Below the pieces are notes generated by a model. The model searched no databases. It had not been told where the DNA came from and saw only the letters and a program-made list of their open reading frames with translations. From Oceanisphaera sp. IT1-181 (GTDB taxonomy: Bacteria; Pseudomonadota; Gammaproteobacteria; Enterobacterales; Aeromonadaceae), in the NCBI RefSeq assembly GCF_033807535.1, contig NZ_CP136856.1, positions 2,537,001-2,601,000 of the forward strand: a stretch of DNA of 64,000 bases, in the 5' to 3' direction. Of the stretch, positions 41,804 to 50,518 are shown piece after piece (position 1 is the first letter of the stretch; every line of letters starts with the position of its first letter). The translations under genes and the position numbers were made by a program.

Positions 41804-43780
41804 TCACGGAACTTTTAGCTCTGTCAGGATTATCTTTAACTTATACTCTAATTGATCCTTTAGATACTTTACATATGATAAATGTATGTGGTTCTTATCT
41901 CTATACATCAAGTATCCAGAATATGTGGTTAAACATATATCTTTTGTACAAAGCATATCTGTCATATCAATATTATTAATTAATTCCTGATAGTCTATGG
42001 CAGGATTGTAATCTTGTAGAACCTCACTTCTTTTTAAATAGCATAATTCTGGCGACCTTTTATTTCTAAATACGCATTCCGGAACATTAAAACTAAATCT
42101 TGGGTTGTCTCTTATCCCGATTACAACAACACCATTTTTTTTAAGCTCTTTCCATGCCTCAATAAATGACTCTGGAATATATTCTATATCGTCACGCTCT
42201 GTTTTTGTTGAGTTTGTTATTACTGCATAAGGCTTTATTTCTTTTATTTTATTTAAAACGTTAACATTCCACTCATGGCATGATTTGTTTGAATCATCTA
42301 GCGGGCCTAGAGGACAACGATCCTTAATCATATTTATTAGTTCAAAGTCATTTTTTTCGCCAATTAAATCTAATGCTGGCAGCCACTGTCCTGCGTGAGA
42401 GCTACCTACTAAGACTATTTTGTTTTTGGAGTTTACTTTACCGAACCTGCAATATTTAACTTCACTACCATGCTCTTTTTGACTGCACTTGTCTTCTCGA
42501 GCTGAGGGTGTTAGCTCCTCAGCTGATAGGAAAACATTTCTATCAGGTAGGACCATATCTTTTTCAATTTTTATTTTTTCATCGATTAGTGCGCTAGGAA
42601 CCTCCTGCACCCTTAACTCTTTTATGGTACTAGCAATTGTTTTATTTATTTTGTTTTTTACTATAAGGGATGATAACAGCACTGGCGTCAAGAATAACAT
42701 TGCGATTGTAAAGTTTATTATTACCTTGTCGCGAGATAGCTTGTTGAATTTCACCTCTACACTTCTACTTGTAATATAGGCCAGTAAAGTTGATAATATA
42801 ATTATAAAAATCCCCGGTGTAAACCCAACACTATTGTACCCGTAGTGCTCTTTATAAAATATTAAAATAGGCCAATGCCACAAGTAAATAGTGAAGGATA
42901 TTCCACCTAATAAAACTAAAGGTCTACTTGAAAGTATTTTATTTGTGAAGCCAAACCCACCCACTCCTGATAGTAGTATTAACACTGCACCTGTTACAGG
43001 TATCAATGCAATGAATCCGGGAAAGCTTGCTCCTTTAGGTATTAATAACGCCCCTCCAAAAATCAACATTACCCCTACTAAACCTAGTAAGTTTTTGTGC
43101 TTTGTTTTTTTTATGTTTGAAGCGTACAGGAAAGTTAAAACACCAATGAGAAACTCCCAAACTCTAGCTATTGGATTAAAGTAACTTGCAGAAGGATTAT
43201 CATGTGTTGCTACAATTGAGTATATAAAAGATATAGCAGCAACAATAGTTACACCTAAAACAAGAGGTGTTGAACTATTTAATGTTTTTGATGTGTAAGC
43301 TAAAGGTATGAGTATTAAAGGTAGAAATAAATAAAACTGAACCTGAATTGAAAGTGCCCAAAACTGCTGAACTGGACTTGGGTTGCCATCTGACTGTAAG
43401 TAATCAACAGACTTTCTAATTAACTGTAAGTTTTCAGCATGTAAACTACTAACAACTATTTCGTTTATTGTTCCATGCAATGCGTATGGGGATAGAAAAA
43501 AACAGGATAAAACAAGCGTAACGCCTAAAACAAGGTAGGCAGAAGGAGCGATTCTTTTAGCAATCCCACCCCAAAATAAAAAAGGGTTTATTGTGTTCTC
43601 TTTAAAGTATCCTCTTAACAATATAAATGACATTAAAAAACCAGATATAACAAAGAAAACATCTACCCCACCTGAGACTTTGTTTACCCATATATGAAAA
43701 ATCATTATTAAAATTGCCCCCAATGCTCTAATGCCTTGGATATCATCTCTATATTCCATTCTGCAATATCTATCAAACAT
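41804..43780 (-). CDS. Membrane acyltransferase (OafA/YrhL type) with C-terminal SGNH domain
   Basis: The 658-residue protein has an acyltransferase-3 domain of about ten helices starting YRDDIQGIRALGAILIMIFH, with the family's Arg-Ala-Leu and His, and GGVDVFFVISGFLMSF. It should O-acylate a surface sugar from an intracellular acyl donor. After about residue 375 a periplasmic SGNH hydrolase-like domain follows, with GSSHAGQWLPALD and a C-terminal DKNHIHLSY containing the Asp/His pair. ATG 43780 is preceded by AGGAGGT. The gene is much richer in A+T than the aminotransferase next to it, suggesting separate acquisition. Which sugar it modifies is unknown. Confidence 0.85.
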   Translation of the reverse strand: MFDRYCRMEYRDDIQGIRALGAILIMIFHIWVNKVSGGVDVFFVISGFLMSFILLRGYFKENTINPFLFWGGIAKRIAPSAYLVLGVTLVLSCFFLSPYALHGTINEIVVSSLHAENLQLIRKSVDYLQSDGNPSPVQQFWALSIQVQFYLFLPLILIPLAYTSKTLNSSTPLVLGVTIVAAISFIYSIVATHDNPSASYFNPIARVWEFLIGVLTFLYASNIKKTKHKNLLGLVGVMLIFGGALLIPKGASFPGFIALIPVTGAVLILLSGVGGFGFTNKILSSRPLVLLGGISFTIYLWHWPILIFYKEHYGYNSVGFTPGIFIIILSTLLAYITSRSVEVKFNKLSRDKVIINFTIAMLFLTPVLLSSLIVKNKINKTIASTIKELRVQEVPSALIDEKIKIEKDMVLPDRNVFLSAEELTPSAREDKCSQKEHGSEVKYCRFGKVNSKNKIVLVGSSHAGQWLPALDLIGEKNDFELINMIKDRCPLGPLDDSNKSCHEWNVNVLNKIKEIKPYAVITNSTKTERDDIEYIPESFIEAWKELKKNGVVVIGIRDNPRFSFNVPECVFRNKRSPELCYLKRSEVLQDYNPAIDYQELINNIDMTDMLCTKDICLTTYSGYLMYRDKNHIHLSYVKYLKDQLEYKLKIILTELKVP

Positions 43781-43814
43781 AAAAACAACCTCCTTGGTTT
43801 TTATAATCAGCATA

Positions 43815-43980
43815 GGCGTTGTTTCCTAAATCAGGAAACTATCTGGCTCTCCTGTGATCCAATCTCTCAAGAGACGGACTCAGGAACAGACAGATGGGTA
43901 TGGCGCGACACAACATCAGCAATTGGCGGCAGTACAATCGAGCCTTAATCAATCGTGGCTCACTCACTTTTTGGGTGGAT
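43815..43980 (+). mobile_element. 5' fragment of an IS903-like IS5 element (copy 1)
   Basis: The sequence starts with a probable terminal repeat, ggcgttgtttcctaaatcagg, and continues into the transposase N-terminus (ISNWRQYNRALINRGSLTFWVD, with errors), stopping at ggtggat. It aligns with 47473-47640. The fragment ends 6 bp from the stop of the aminotransferase gene. Confidence 0.7.
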
Positions 43981-43986
43981 AATTTT

Positions 43987-45168
43987 CTATTCCTTTCGTT
44001 GCGCTTGGCCTAGCACATTTGCCAATACAACACCCGTTTTGTCTATCTCAGATTGTGTAAGCGTAGGGTGCACTAAAAACATCAAACTGGTATCGCCTAA
44101 TAAACGAGCATTAGATAACCGTGTGAGTGGCCTAAAATCAGTATTATCAAAAGCTTTTTCTAAATATACCTCAGAGCAACTGCCCTGAAAACATGGTACG
44201 CCTTCAGCTACTATCGCATCGACTATGCGGTCGCGAGTCCAACCTACGGCTAACTGTTCAGGATTTACAAATAAGTAATGCTTATATTCCGCATGCTCCA
44301 TGTGCTCAGTTACGTCTACCGTGCGCACCAGACTAAACCCACTAGCCACTTCATCTATTAGAGTGGCATTAGCTTGGCGGGCAGCAGTCCAGTCCGACAT
44401 GCGTGTCAGCTGAATGCGACCAATCACAGCTTGCATCTCAGTCAGGCGCCAGTTGGTACCAAAGCTCTCGTGTAGCCATCTGAAACCTGATACATGCTCG
44501 CGCTCATATACAGCCTCATAGCTTTTGCCGTGATCTTTATAGCTCCACATCTTGCGCCATAGCGCTTCATCATTGGTGGTGACCATGCCGCCTTCACCGC
44601 CGGTGGTCATGATCTTGTCTTGGCAAAAACTCCAGGCACCAATATGGCCTATGGAACCCACCGAACGACCTTTGTACTTGGCGCCATGGGCTTGGGCACA
44701 GTCTTCAATCACGTAAAAACCGTGTTGTTCACTCAATGCCATAATGGCATCCATTTCCGCTGGCATACCCGCTAAGTGCACCACCACAACAGCCTTGGTC
44801 TTCGACGTTAACACCGCCGCAATCTGCTCGGCTTCTATGTTCTGGCTGTTTAAATCTACATCGGCAAATACTGGCCGTGCACCAGCGGTAACAATAGACG
44901 ACACCGAAGCCAAAAAGGTACGCGGGGTAACAATCACCTCGTCCCCCTCATCTACATCCAGCGCCTTTAAAGCAACATCCAGCGCCAAAGTACCATTGGC
45001 CAGTGCTACTGCATATTGGCTGTCAGCCCATTTGGCAAATTCTTGTTCAAATAAACGGCACTCTTGCCCAGTCCAGTAATTAACCTTGTTGGACAACAAT
45101 ACATCACGCACTGCATTGCCTTCTTCTTCAGTAAAAGAAGGCCAAGAAGAAAACAAAGTGTTTAGCAT
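43987..45168 (-). CDS. DegT/DnrJ/EryC1-family sugar aminotransferase (PglE-like)
   Basis: The 393-residue PLP enzyme is predicted to transaminate a UDP-4-keto-6-deoxy sugar. Features include ANGTLALDVALKALDVDEGDEVIVTPRTF, VVVHLAGMPAEMDAIMALSEQHGFYVIEDCAQAHGAKYKG and the PLP lysine in SFCQDKIMTTGGEGGM near residue 183. The start at 45168 (MLNTLFSSWPSFTEEE) has GGAG 9 nt upstream; the frame extends further to 45228. With the neighbouring PglF-like dehydratase and PglD-like acetyltransferase it would complete UDP-N,N'-diacetylbacillosamine or a close relative. The exact sugar is inferred from context. Confidence 0.88.
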   Translation of the reverse strand: MLNTLFSSWPSFTEEEGNAVRDVLLSNKVNYWTGQECRLFEQEFAKWADSQYAVALANGTLALDVALKALDVDEGDEVIVTPRTFLASVSSIVTAGARPVFADVDLNSQNIEAEQIAAVLTSKTKAVVVVHLAGMPAEMDAIMALSEQHGFYVIEDCAQAHGAKYKGRSVGSIGHIGAWSFCQDKIMTTGGEGGMVTTNDEALWRKMWSYKDHGKSYEAVYEREHVSGFRWLHESFGTNWRLTEMQAVIGRIQLTRMSDWTAARQANATLIDEVASGFSLVRTVDVTEHMEHAEYKHYLFVNPEQLAVGWTRDRIVDAIVAEGVPCFQGSCSEVYLEKAFDNTDFRPLTRLSNARLLGDTSLMFLVHPTLTQSEIDKTGVVLANVLGQAQRKE

Positions 45169-45236
45169 ATAAGGGGTATCTCCATATTTTAAAGTAAAAA
45201 GCTTTGCCACGAAATACTGGAAAAACATGGAGACTA

Positions 45237-46066
45237 GGGTGCGTTATCAATTATGCCAGCCAGATAACTGCTGATCCGAAGCTCTCCATCGGCTGGTAGT
45301 TTTCGCCAGTCGTTCGTATCTCGTCGCTATTCGACGAAATTGCTTCAGTTTCTGGAAAAACGCTCTACCAAGTTACGATCTTTGTAGATATCTCGATCCA
45401 ACGGTCTTGGTTGTTGGCGGTTCCTTTTTGATGGAATGACCGCTTCAGCTCCAACACGCTGAATACGTTGAACAAACCCATCTGAGTCATAGCCGTTATC
45501 AGCCAAGACTTGGCCAGGCGTAAACCCTGCCAATAGTGCCTTCGCTTGACCGTATTCAGAGGCTTGTCCCGGGGTTAACAGTAAGCGTACGGGATTGCCC
45601 AAAGCACCAACGGCCGCATGGATTTTGGTTGTCAGTCCACCTCTGGATTTTCTCATGGCTTCGGCGCCTTGCGCTGTTTTTTTGCTGCCCCGTGCTGATG
45701 AACACGTACGATGCTGCCGTCGGCCATGATTTGTTCAAAATCAGCCTCTTCTGATAACGATTCCATTATCTTGAGCCAGCTCCCTTTGTGCGACCAACGG
45801 CTATAACGAACGTAAACACGGTGCCAATGGCCATAGAACTCGGGTAAATCCCGCCAAGGTGAACCGGTGCGTGCAATCCAGAGTACCGCCTCGACAAACA
45901 GTCGATTATCACGTGCCGTTACCCCTCTAACGCTGATCTTGCCTAGTAGAAGATCTTTGATACGCTCCCGTTGGTCATCTCACAGCCAGTAATATCTCAT
46001 CAGTGGATACCTCAAATGCACCAAGGTATCTAATGAGGAAAAATATCTCAAATGAGAACGCACCCT
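45237..46066 (-). mobile_element. Damaged IS5-family (IS427-type) insertion sequence, 830 bp
   Basis: The terminal inverted repeats start gggtgcgttatcaatt and, inverted at the other end, gggtgcgttctcattt. TA flanks both sides (45235-45236 and 46067-46068), the expected target duplication. A transposase is encoded on the minus strand in two frames. The N-terminal part (RYYWL, stop, DDQRERIKDLLLGKISVRG...) has a TGA at codon 7. A seven-A run in GCAGCAAAAAAACAG is a likely frameshift site leading to the downstream frame (45345-45656, RKSRGGLTTKIHAAVGALGNPVR). A further one-base loss near VERFF truncates the end. It is probably inactive. Confidence 0.82.
45345..45656 (-). pseudogene. IS427-type transposase, C-terminal frame
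   Basis: The 103-codon frame encodes the catalytic half of an IS5-family DDE transposase (GGLTTKIHAAVGALGNPVRLLLTPGQASEYGQAKALL, LADNGYDSDGF). It would be expressed by frameshifting from the upstream frame. It ends early (VERFSRN) where a one-base deletion in a T run leaves the normal FFQKLKQFRRIATRYE continuation out of frame. Confidence 0.75.
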
Positions 46067-46154
46067 AGAGAATGAATTTAAATTATTGGGAATAGGAATT
46101 GGGTAGACCTATCTACTCTCTAATCATCAGCCCTAAATCCCTATCACTTTAACC

Positions 46155-46772
46155 TTAAAGCTCACGTGCGGGGTTGCCCACCACACAAGTCTTAGGCGCT
46201 ACGGTTTTAACTACCACAGCACCAGCGCCGACCATTGCTCCAGCACCAATAGATATTAGCTGGCGTACGCAAGCACCGATACCTAGCCACGCTCCTTGAC
46301 CGACTTTAACCCCACCAGCAAGGGCCACATTGGGGCTGATGTGAACTCCTGCTTCCAGTATACAGTCATGGTCCACGCTAGCATTGGTATTGATAATACA
46401 AGCGTCGCCCAAATGAGCATCCACATTAACCACTGCCCCTGCCATTATCACAGATCCAAGGCCAATATGAGCATAACTGCTGACGCTGGCTGCGGGATGA
46501 ATCATGCTTATTAACCTAGCGCCAGAGGATGCAAGCTGAGCTTGCTTTTCAAGCCGAATAGCATTATTGCCTATCCCTATCAATACACCATCAAACTCTG
46601 ATAACAATGAAAGTAGCGCAGCCGTATTACCCACAACAGACCAATGACCGTTTTGCGTTAATTCTGGCCAAGCATCATCAAAAAAAGTGATATTACGCCA
46701 CCCTATTAGTTCAGCCATGTCGGCCAGCACTTTACCATGACCACTAGCACCTAAAACGGCCAATTTATTCAT
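46155..46772 (-). CDS. PglD/NeuD-like sugar O/N-acetyltransferase
   Basis: The 205-residue protein has a short N-terminal Rossmann domain (LAVLGASGHGKVLADMAELIGW) and a left-handed beta-helix of hexapeptides ending GAVVVKTVAPKTCVVGNPAREL. NTNASVDHDCILEAGVHISP contains the catalytic His near residue 134. This layout is that of PglD, which acetylates the 4-amino group of UDP-4-amino-sugars; NeuD relatives share the fold. Its start overlaps the phosphoglycosyltransferase stop by 8 nt, so the two are cotranslated. Confidence 0.85.
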   Translation of the reverse strand: MNKLAVLGASGHGKVLADMAELIGWRNITFFDDAWPELTQNGHWSVVGNTAALLSLLSEFDGVLIGIGNNAIRLEKQAQLASSGARLISMIHPAASVSSYAHIGLGSVIMAGAVVNVDAHLGDACIINTNASVDHDCILEAGVHISPNVALAGGVKVGQGAWLGIGACVRQLISIGAGAMVGAGAVVVKTVAPKTCVVGNPAREL

Positions 46773-47388
46773 GACTATTACTTGGTTTATCAGTGAGTTT
46801 AGCTCCAGTGAATTTAGTCATAGTCACTTCGCCCTCTGCACTAATACCATCACGCACAAATACTTTTTTCATCGTGAGTAGCAAAATCTTGATATCAAGC
46901 CACAGTGAGCGATTATCTACGTACCACACATCAAGCTTAAATTTATCTTCCCAGCTAATTGTGTTGCGACCATTGACCTGCGCCCAACCTGTCACGCCTG
47001 GCCGCAATTCATGACGACGATATTGATCAATATTATATAAAGGTAAATATTCCATCAGTAACGGTCTAGGCCCTACCAGACTCATATCGCCTTTTAACAC
47101 ATTCCACAGTTCAGGCAACTCATCCAAACTAGTAGAACGTAGCATGCTACCAAACGGTGTCATCCGCTGATCATCTGGCAACGGATTACCATTTCCATCA
47201 TTAACATCGCGCATTGTGCGAAATTTAAGCATTTCAAATGCCGCGCCATGCAGACCCGGTCGCACTTGGCGGAATAAAATTGGCGAGCCCAGTTTTTTAC
47301 GGATATTCCATGCAACGAGAGCAATAACAGGACTAAGTAAAATCAATCCGCATAAAGCGGCCAAAAAATCAAAAAGGCGTTTAATCAT
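46765..47388 (-). CDS. Initiating phosphoglycosyltransferase (PglC-like, bacterial sugar transferase)
   Basis: The 207-residue monotopic membrane enzyme transfers a sugar-1-phosphate from UDP-sugar to undecaprenyl phosphate, starting glycan assembly. A single re-entrant hydrophobic segment (KRLFDFLAALCGLILLSPVIALVAW) is followed by FRQVRPGLHGAAFEMLKFRTM, the catalytic Asp-Glu of STSLDELPELWNVLKGDMSLVGPRPLL and RPGVTGWAQVNGRN. Small size and lack of an N-terminal WbaP-type domain put it with PglC/WeeH. Its neighbours make diNAcBac-type sugars, so that sugar is the likely first residue. Confidence 0.9.
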   Translation of the reverse strand: MIKRLFDFLAALCGLILLSPVIALVAWNIRKKLGSPILFRQVRPGLHGAAFEMLKFRTMRDVNDGNGNPLPDDQRMTPFGSMLRSTSLDELPELWNVLKGDMSLVGPRPLLMEYLPLYNIDQYRRHELRPGVTGWAQVNGRNTISWEDKFKLDVWYVDNRSLWLDIKILLLTMKKVFVRDGISAEGEVTMTKFTGAKLTDKPSNSHE

Positions 47389-47472
47389 TTTATACCCATA
47401 AAAAAACTTGGAATGAGGAATACTAACGAGTGTTTAATTAAAGCCATTGTGTTCTTCTTTGCGCCCATGATC

Positions 47473-47887
47473 GGCGTTGTTTCCTAAATCAGGGAACTAT
47501 CTGACTCTCCCCTGATCCGATCTCTCAAGATACGGACTCAGGAGCAGACAGATGGGAAAAGCGCGACACAATATCAGCAACTGACGGCAATACAATCGAG
47601 CCTTAATCAATCGTGGCTCCCTCACTTTCTGGGTGGATGAGGAGGTGATCGACCAGTGGTACTGCGGTGAGCATCATGGTCGACGCGGTCGTGGTTTCCA
47701 ATACAGCGATAGCGCTATCGAACGACGTTAATGCTCAAGGCCTTCTTTGGTTTACCGTTCCGAGCCCTAGAAGGATTCATCAATTCTATCTTTCAGTTGA
47801 TGAACGTACCGCTCACGTCACCGAGTTACAGCAGCCTTTGGGCACAAACGTTACAGTTTCGACCTATTTTTGGCGCCTTGTAAAATA
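47473..47887 (+). pseudogene. Broken IS903-like IS5 transposase (copy 2)
   Basis: The fragment starts with the same probable terminal repeat as copy 1 (ggcgttgtttcctaaatcagg). It contains the N-terminus MGKARHNISN (from 47551) to QWYCGEHHGRRGRGFQYSDSAIERR, then a frame change, then MLKAFFGLPFRALEGFINSIFQLMNVPLTSPSY. The catalytic middle is missing. It lies between the PglA-like and PglC-like genes. Confidence 0.75.
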
Positions 47888-48189
47888 ATAACAAACTGCC
47901 AAACTTTACTATGCTTGCCTATTTCACATTCGGCAACGTCCGCTAGCGGATGAATAAAGACCACAGGTTCACCTCTCACAAAAAAATTACAATCAGCCAT
48001 TTAGAGTAATTCAGTGAAATGTTTTCTGGCCAGCACCAAAGCTTTCACTAAGATTGTACATTTCTCGCCAAACAAAATTGCTTACCAATAACCCTTTGGT
48101 AGGCAAGCCAAGCTTCTTCTCGGTTTTAGCCACCATCTAACACTATGCGATATTTTGACGGCAGAACCACACCTGTTAAGCGGCATTAC
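47888..48189. other. Non-coding gap left of the PglA-like gene
   Basis: This 300-bp stretch holds no convincing ORF, repeat or terminator. It may be decayed coding or insertion-sequence DNA, but I could not identify it. Confidence 0.4.
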
Positions 48190-49350
48190 TTATATCAATC
48201 CCATCTCTTTAAGCATGTGCTCATTCACCTTATGCACATCATATTTTGCTTCTGCTATTTTCCGTGAACGTATGCCCATTGCCACCGCCAACTCTGGCTG
48301 CTCAATAAAAAGCAACATGGCATTTTCCAGCTCGTTGACTGCCTTGACCGGCACAAGAAAGCCGTTATCACCGTTTATTACTGTTTCTCGGCAACCCGGC
48401 GCATCCGTGGTAATAACCCCCCGCCCCATAGCCATTGCCTCAAGCACGGTTCTGGGGGTTCCCTCACGATAAGAAGGCAAAACATACACGCTGCAATTAG
48501 CAATGGCTGGACGAACATCGCTTAACTTGCCCAGATATTGCAAGGTACCAGCAGCTACCCAGTCATCCAGCTCTTGCTGGCCGATAGCATCGGGGTTGTC
48601 GTCTATCCAGCCTACCAACTGAAAACTAACTTCAGGATATTTTCTTTTAACCTTGGCTGCCGCTTGAGCATATTCACGCACCCCTTTGTCACCTAACAAT
48701 CTGGCAGTAAGCAAAAAGGAAGGAGAGTCTGGCAACGGAGTCTGGTGATACTCCGCCAAATCCACCCCCGAACCATTCACAATGCAAGAAGGTACCTTAG
48801 TCGGCAGAATGCCAAGCTGACGAAACAGCGCTTCATCATCCGGGTTTTGAAAAAAAGCTTTATCCACTTTTCCTAATGAAAAGCGATACAACCGTTGGAT
48901 AAGCACCTTTAGCACTCCCCGCTTGCCGCTGGCCTGTCCGGTAAAGGCATAACCCAGACCGGTGATCAGCGCGAAGCGCTTGGGTACCCGGGACAGCCAG
49001 GCAGCCAGCGAGCCATAGATCACCGGCTTGATGGTATAACTCAGTACCATGCCGGGTTTTAGCTTTGTCATCAGCCTAAATAATTGCAGCATAGCCCGCA
49101 GATCCGCCACTGGGTTAACTCCCGTTCGCTGCAGGGCAATATTATGTAGCTTGATGCCTTTAATAGTAAGGGCCTGGTAAATAGCATCGTCTTTGCTCAG
49201 TTCCGGCACCGCTACATGTACTTTAAGTCCCTGTGCTAACAAGGCATCTATTAAGGGGCCTCGAAACTTGATTAATGAATCGGGAAAACTGGCTATCAGA
49301 AGTACGGTATTATTTACCATTTTTATATTCCGTGTTGTCTCATACTTCAT
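48190..49350 (-). CDS. Family-4 glycosyltransferase (PglA-like)
   Basis: The 386-residue GT-B enzyme begins VLLIASFPDSLIKFRGPLIDAL and contains GTLQYLGKLSDVRPAIANCSVYVLPSYREGTPRTVLEAMAMGRGVITTDAPGCRE, the nucleotide-sugar-binding signature of family 4. The sequence style is that of PglA-type enzymes, which add a HexNAc to undecaprenyl-PP-diNAcBac. Start choice: ATG 49350 overlaps the previous stop as ATGA, while ATG 49320 (MVNNTVLL) is the alternative. The frame is open further upstream within the polymerase gene. Confidence 0.85.
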   Translation of the reverse strand: MKYETTRNIKMVNNTVLLIASFPDSLIKFRGPLIDALLAQGLKVHVAVPELSKDDAIYQALTIKGIKLHNIALQRTGVNPVADLRAMLQLFRLMTKLKPGMVLSYTIKPVIYGSLAAWLSRVPKRFALITGLGYAFTGQASGKRGVLKVLIQRLYRFSLGKVDKAFFQNPDDEALFRQLGILPTKVPSCIVNGSGVDLAEYHQTPLPDSPSFLLTARLLGDKGVREYAQAAAKVKRKYPEVSFQLVGWIDDNPDAIGQQELDDWVAAGTLQYLGKLSDVRPAIANCSVYVLPSYREGTPRTVLEAMAMGRGVITTDAPGCRETVINGDNGFLVPVKAVNELENAMLLFIEQPELAVAMGIRSRKIAEAKYDVHKVNEHMLKEMGLI

Positions 49351-50495
49351 TTTACTTTTACTGTTTTCGAGTTTCCGATAAGAGAAATAAGCAGGAAAAT
49401 TAGCATCGGGGCGAACATCCACTTCTGGCGCATGGCTATTCCCAAATTGGCAGTTGTCATGCCCAAAATAGCCCAGGCAAGCAAACAGTAGATCCACAGA
49501 AAAATTCGATTATGTTCAGCCAAATCGGCTGGCAGTCGTTTTTTTACTGCTGATCGGATCCCCACTACAAACAAAAACAGCAAAATCACGTTATCTATCG
49601 ATCCCAACATGGCAAACAGGCTGTGCGCTTCAAAGGGTAGCGGGCGGAACAAATAGGTAAACAACTGCACAGGCAAACTCATGCCTGCAATATCCAGGCT
49701 GGAACCACCGTCCTGATTCTCTCCCTGGCGCCCTTCTATATAAGCCATCACCTCGGCAGAGCTAGCATCTTCACCTACCCCGGAGTAATTAAGCCCCAAG
49801 GGGACCAACACCACCGTAGCAGCCAGGGCCACGGCACCAAAAAACAGCCGCTGGCCAAGAGACACTCGGCGCTGAAACACAAAAGACCCTGATAGACCAA
49901 TCACCATCATGCCAGCCATGTGGGGCCGCACAAACAGCATGACCAGCACAGCAACAATCATCAAAAGTACACGGCGTTTAAAGTTCAGTGCCGCCCACAA
50001 CGCTAGCCCCATAGCCATAAAAGACAGCGAATCCTTACCGATGGCTGATGACCAGAAGCTTATCGAAGGCAGGAACACAATCAAGGTCGCCAGCTGACGA
50101 ATTTGCCGAGACTTATTCCTGGTCACCTCTCTTAGCGCGGCATCAAAGGCTAACAGGCCAATAAACCCGAAGATTTGAAAAGCGAGGAAGGTCCCCAGAT
50201 AAGAAAGGCCAACACCTTGAGTAAAGAAAGACGTCAATATCTCTACCCCACGGGTCCCCCATTCAAAATCGATATTATTCTGTAAGCTTTCGTAATAATA
50301 CGACAGCGCATCACCACCGTTATCAATAACATAATCAGCATAAATTACACAAAACAAAGAATGCCATAAATACAAAGCAAGAGAGCGACCAGACGTACAA
50401 TTAAAAGCTCGTCGCAAACCAAACGCGATAATAGCCCCAACCACAAACACAAGACATGCGCCAAATACAGACCATGGCGTTGAAAAAAAAGTCAT
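49347..50495 (-). CDS. Putative Wzy-type polysaccharide polymerase (EpsG-like membrane protein)
   Basis: The roughly 380-residue protein is almost entirely hydrophobic, with about ten predicted helices and a periplasmic loop (SGVGEDASSAEVMAYIEGRQGENQDGG) near the middle. Features such as IVFLPSISFWSSAIGKDSLSFMAMGLALW and RPHMAGMM are those of O-antigen/EpsG-type polymerases. It is flanked by asnB and the PglA-like gene with tight spacing. The start is ATG 50495 with AGTGG upstream; GTG 50504 is possible. Assignment as the repeat-unit polymerase is inferred from topology and place. Confidence 0.65.
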   Translation of the reverse strand: MTFFSTPWSVFGACLVFVVGAIIAFGLRRAFNCTSGRSLALYLWHSLFCVIYADYVIDNGGDALSYYYESLQNNIDFEWGTRGVEILTSFFTQGVGLSYLGTFLAFQIFGFIGLLAFDAALREVTRNKSRQIRQLATLIVFLPSISFWSSAIGKDSLSFMAMGLALWAALNFKRRVLLMIVAVLVMLFVRPHMAGMMVIGLSGSFVFQRRVSLGQRLFFGAVALAATVVLVPLGLNYSGVGEDASSAEVMAYIEGRQGENQDGGSSLDIAGMSLPVQLFTYLFRPLPFEAHSLFAMLGSIDNVILLFLFVVGIRSAVKKRLPADLAEHNRIFLWIYCLLAWAILGMTTANLGIAMRQKWMFAPMLIFLLISLIGNSKTVKVK

Positions 50496-50518
50496 AAGCA
50501 CCACTTTATGTTATTGAT

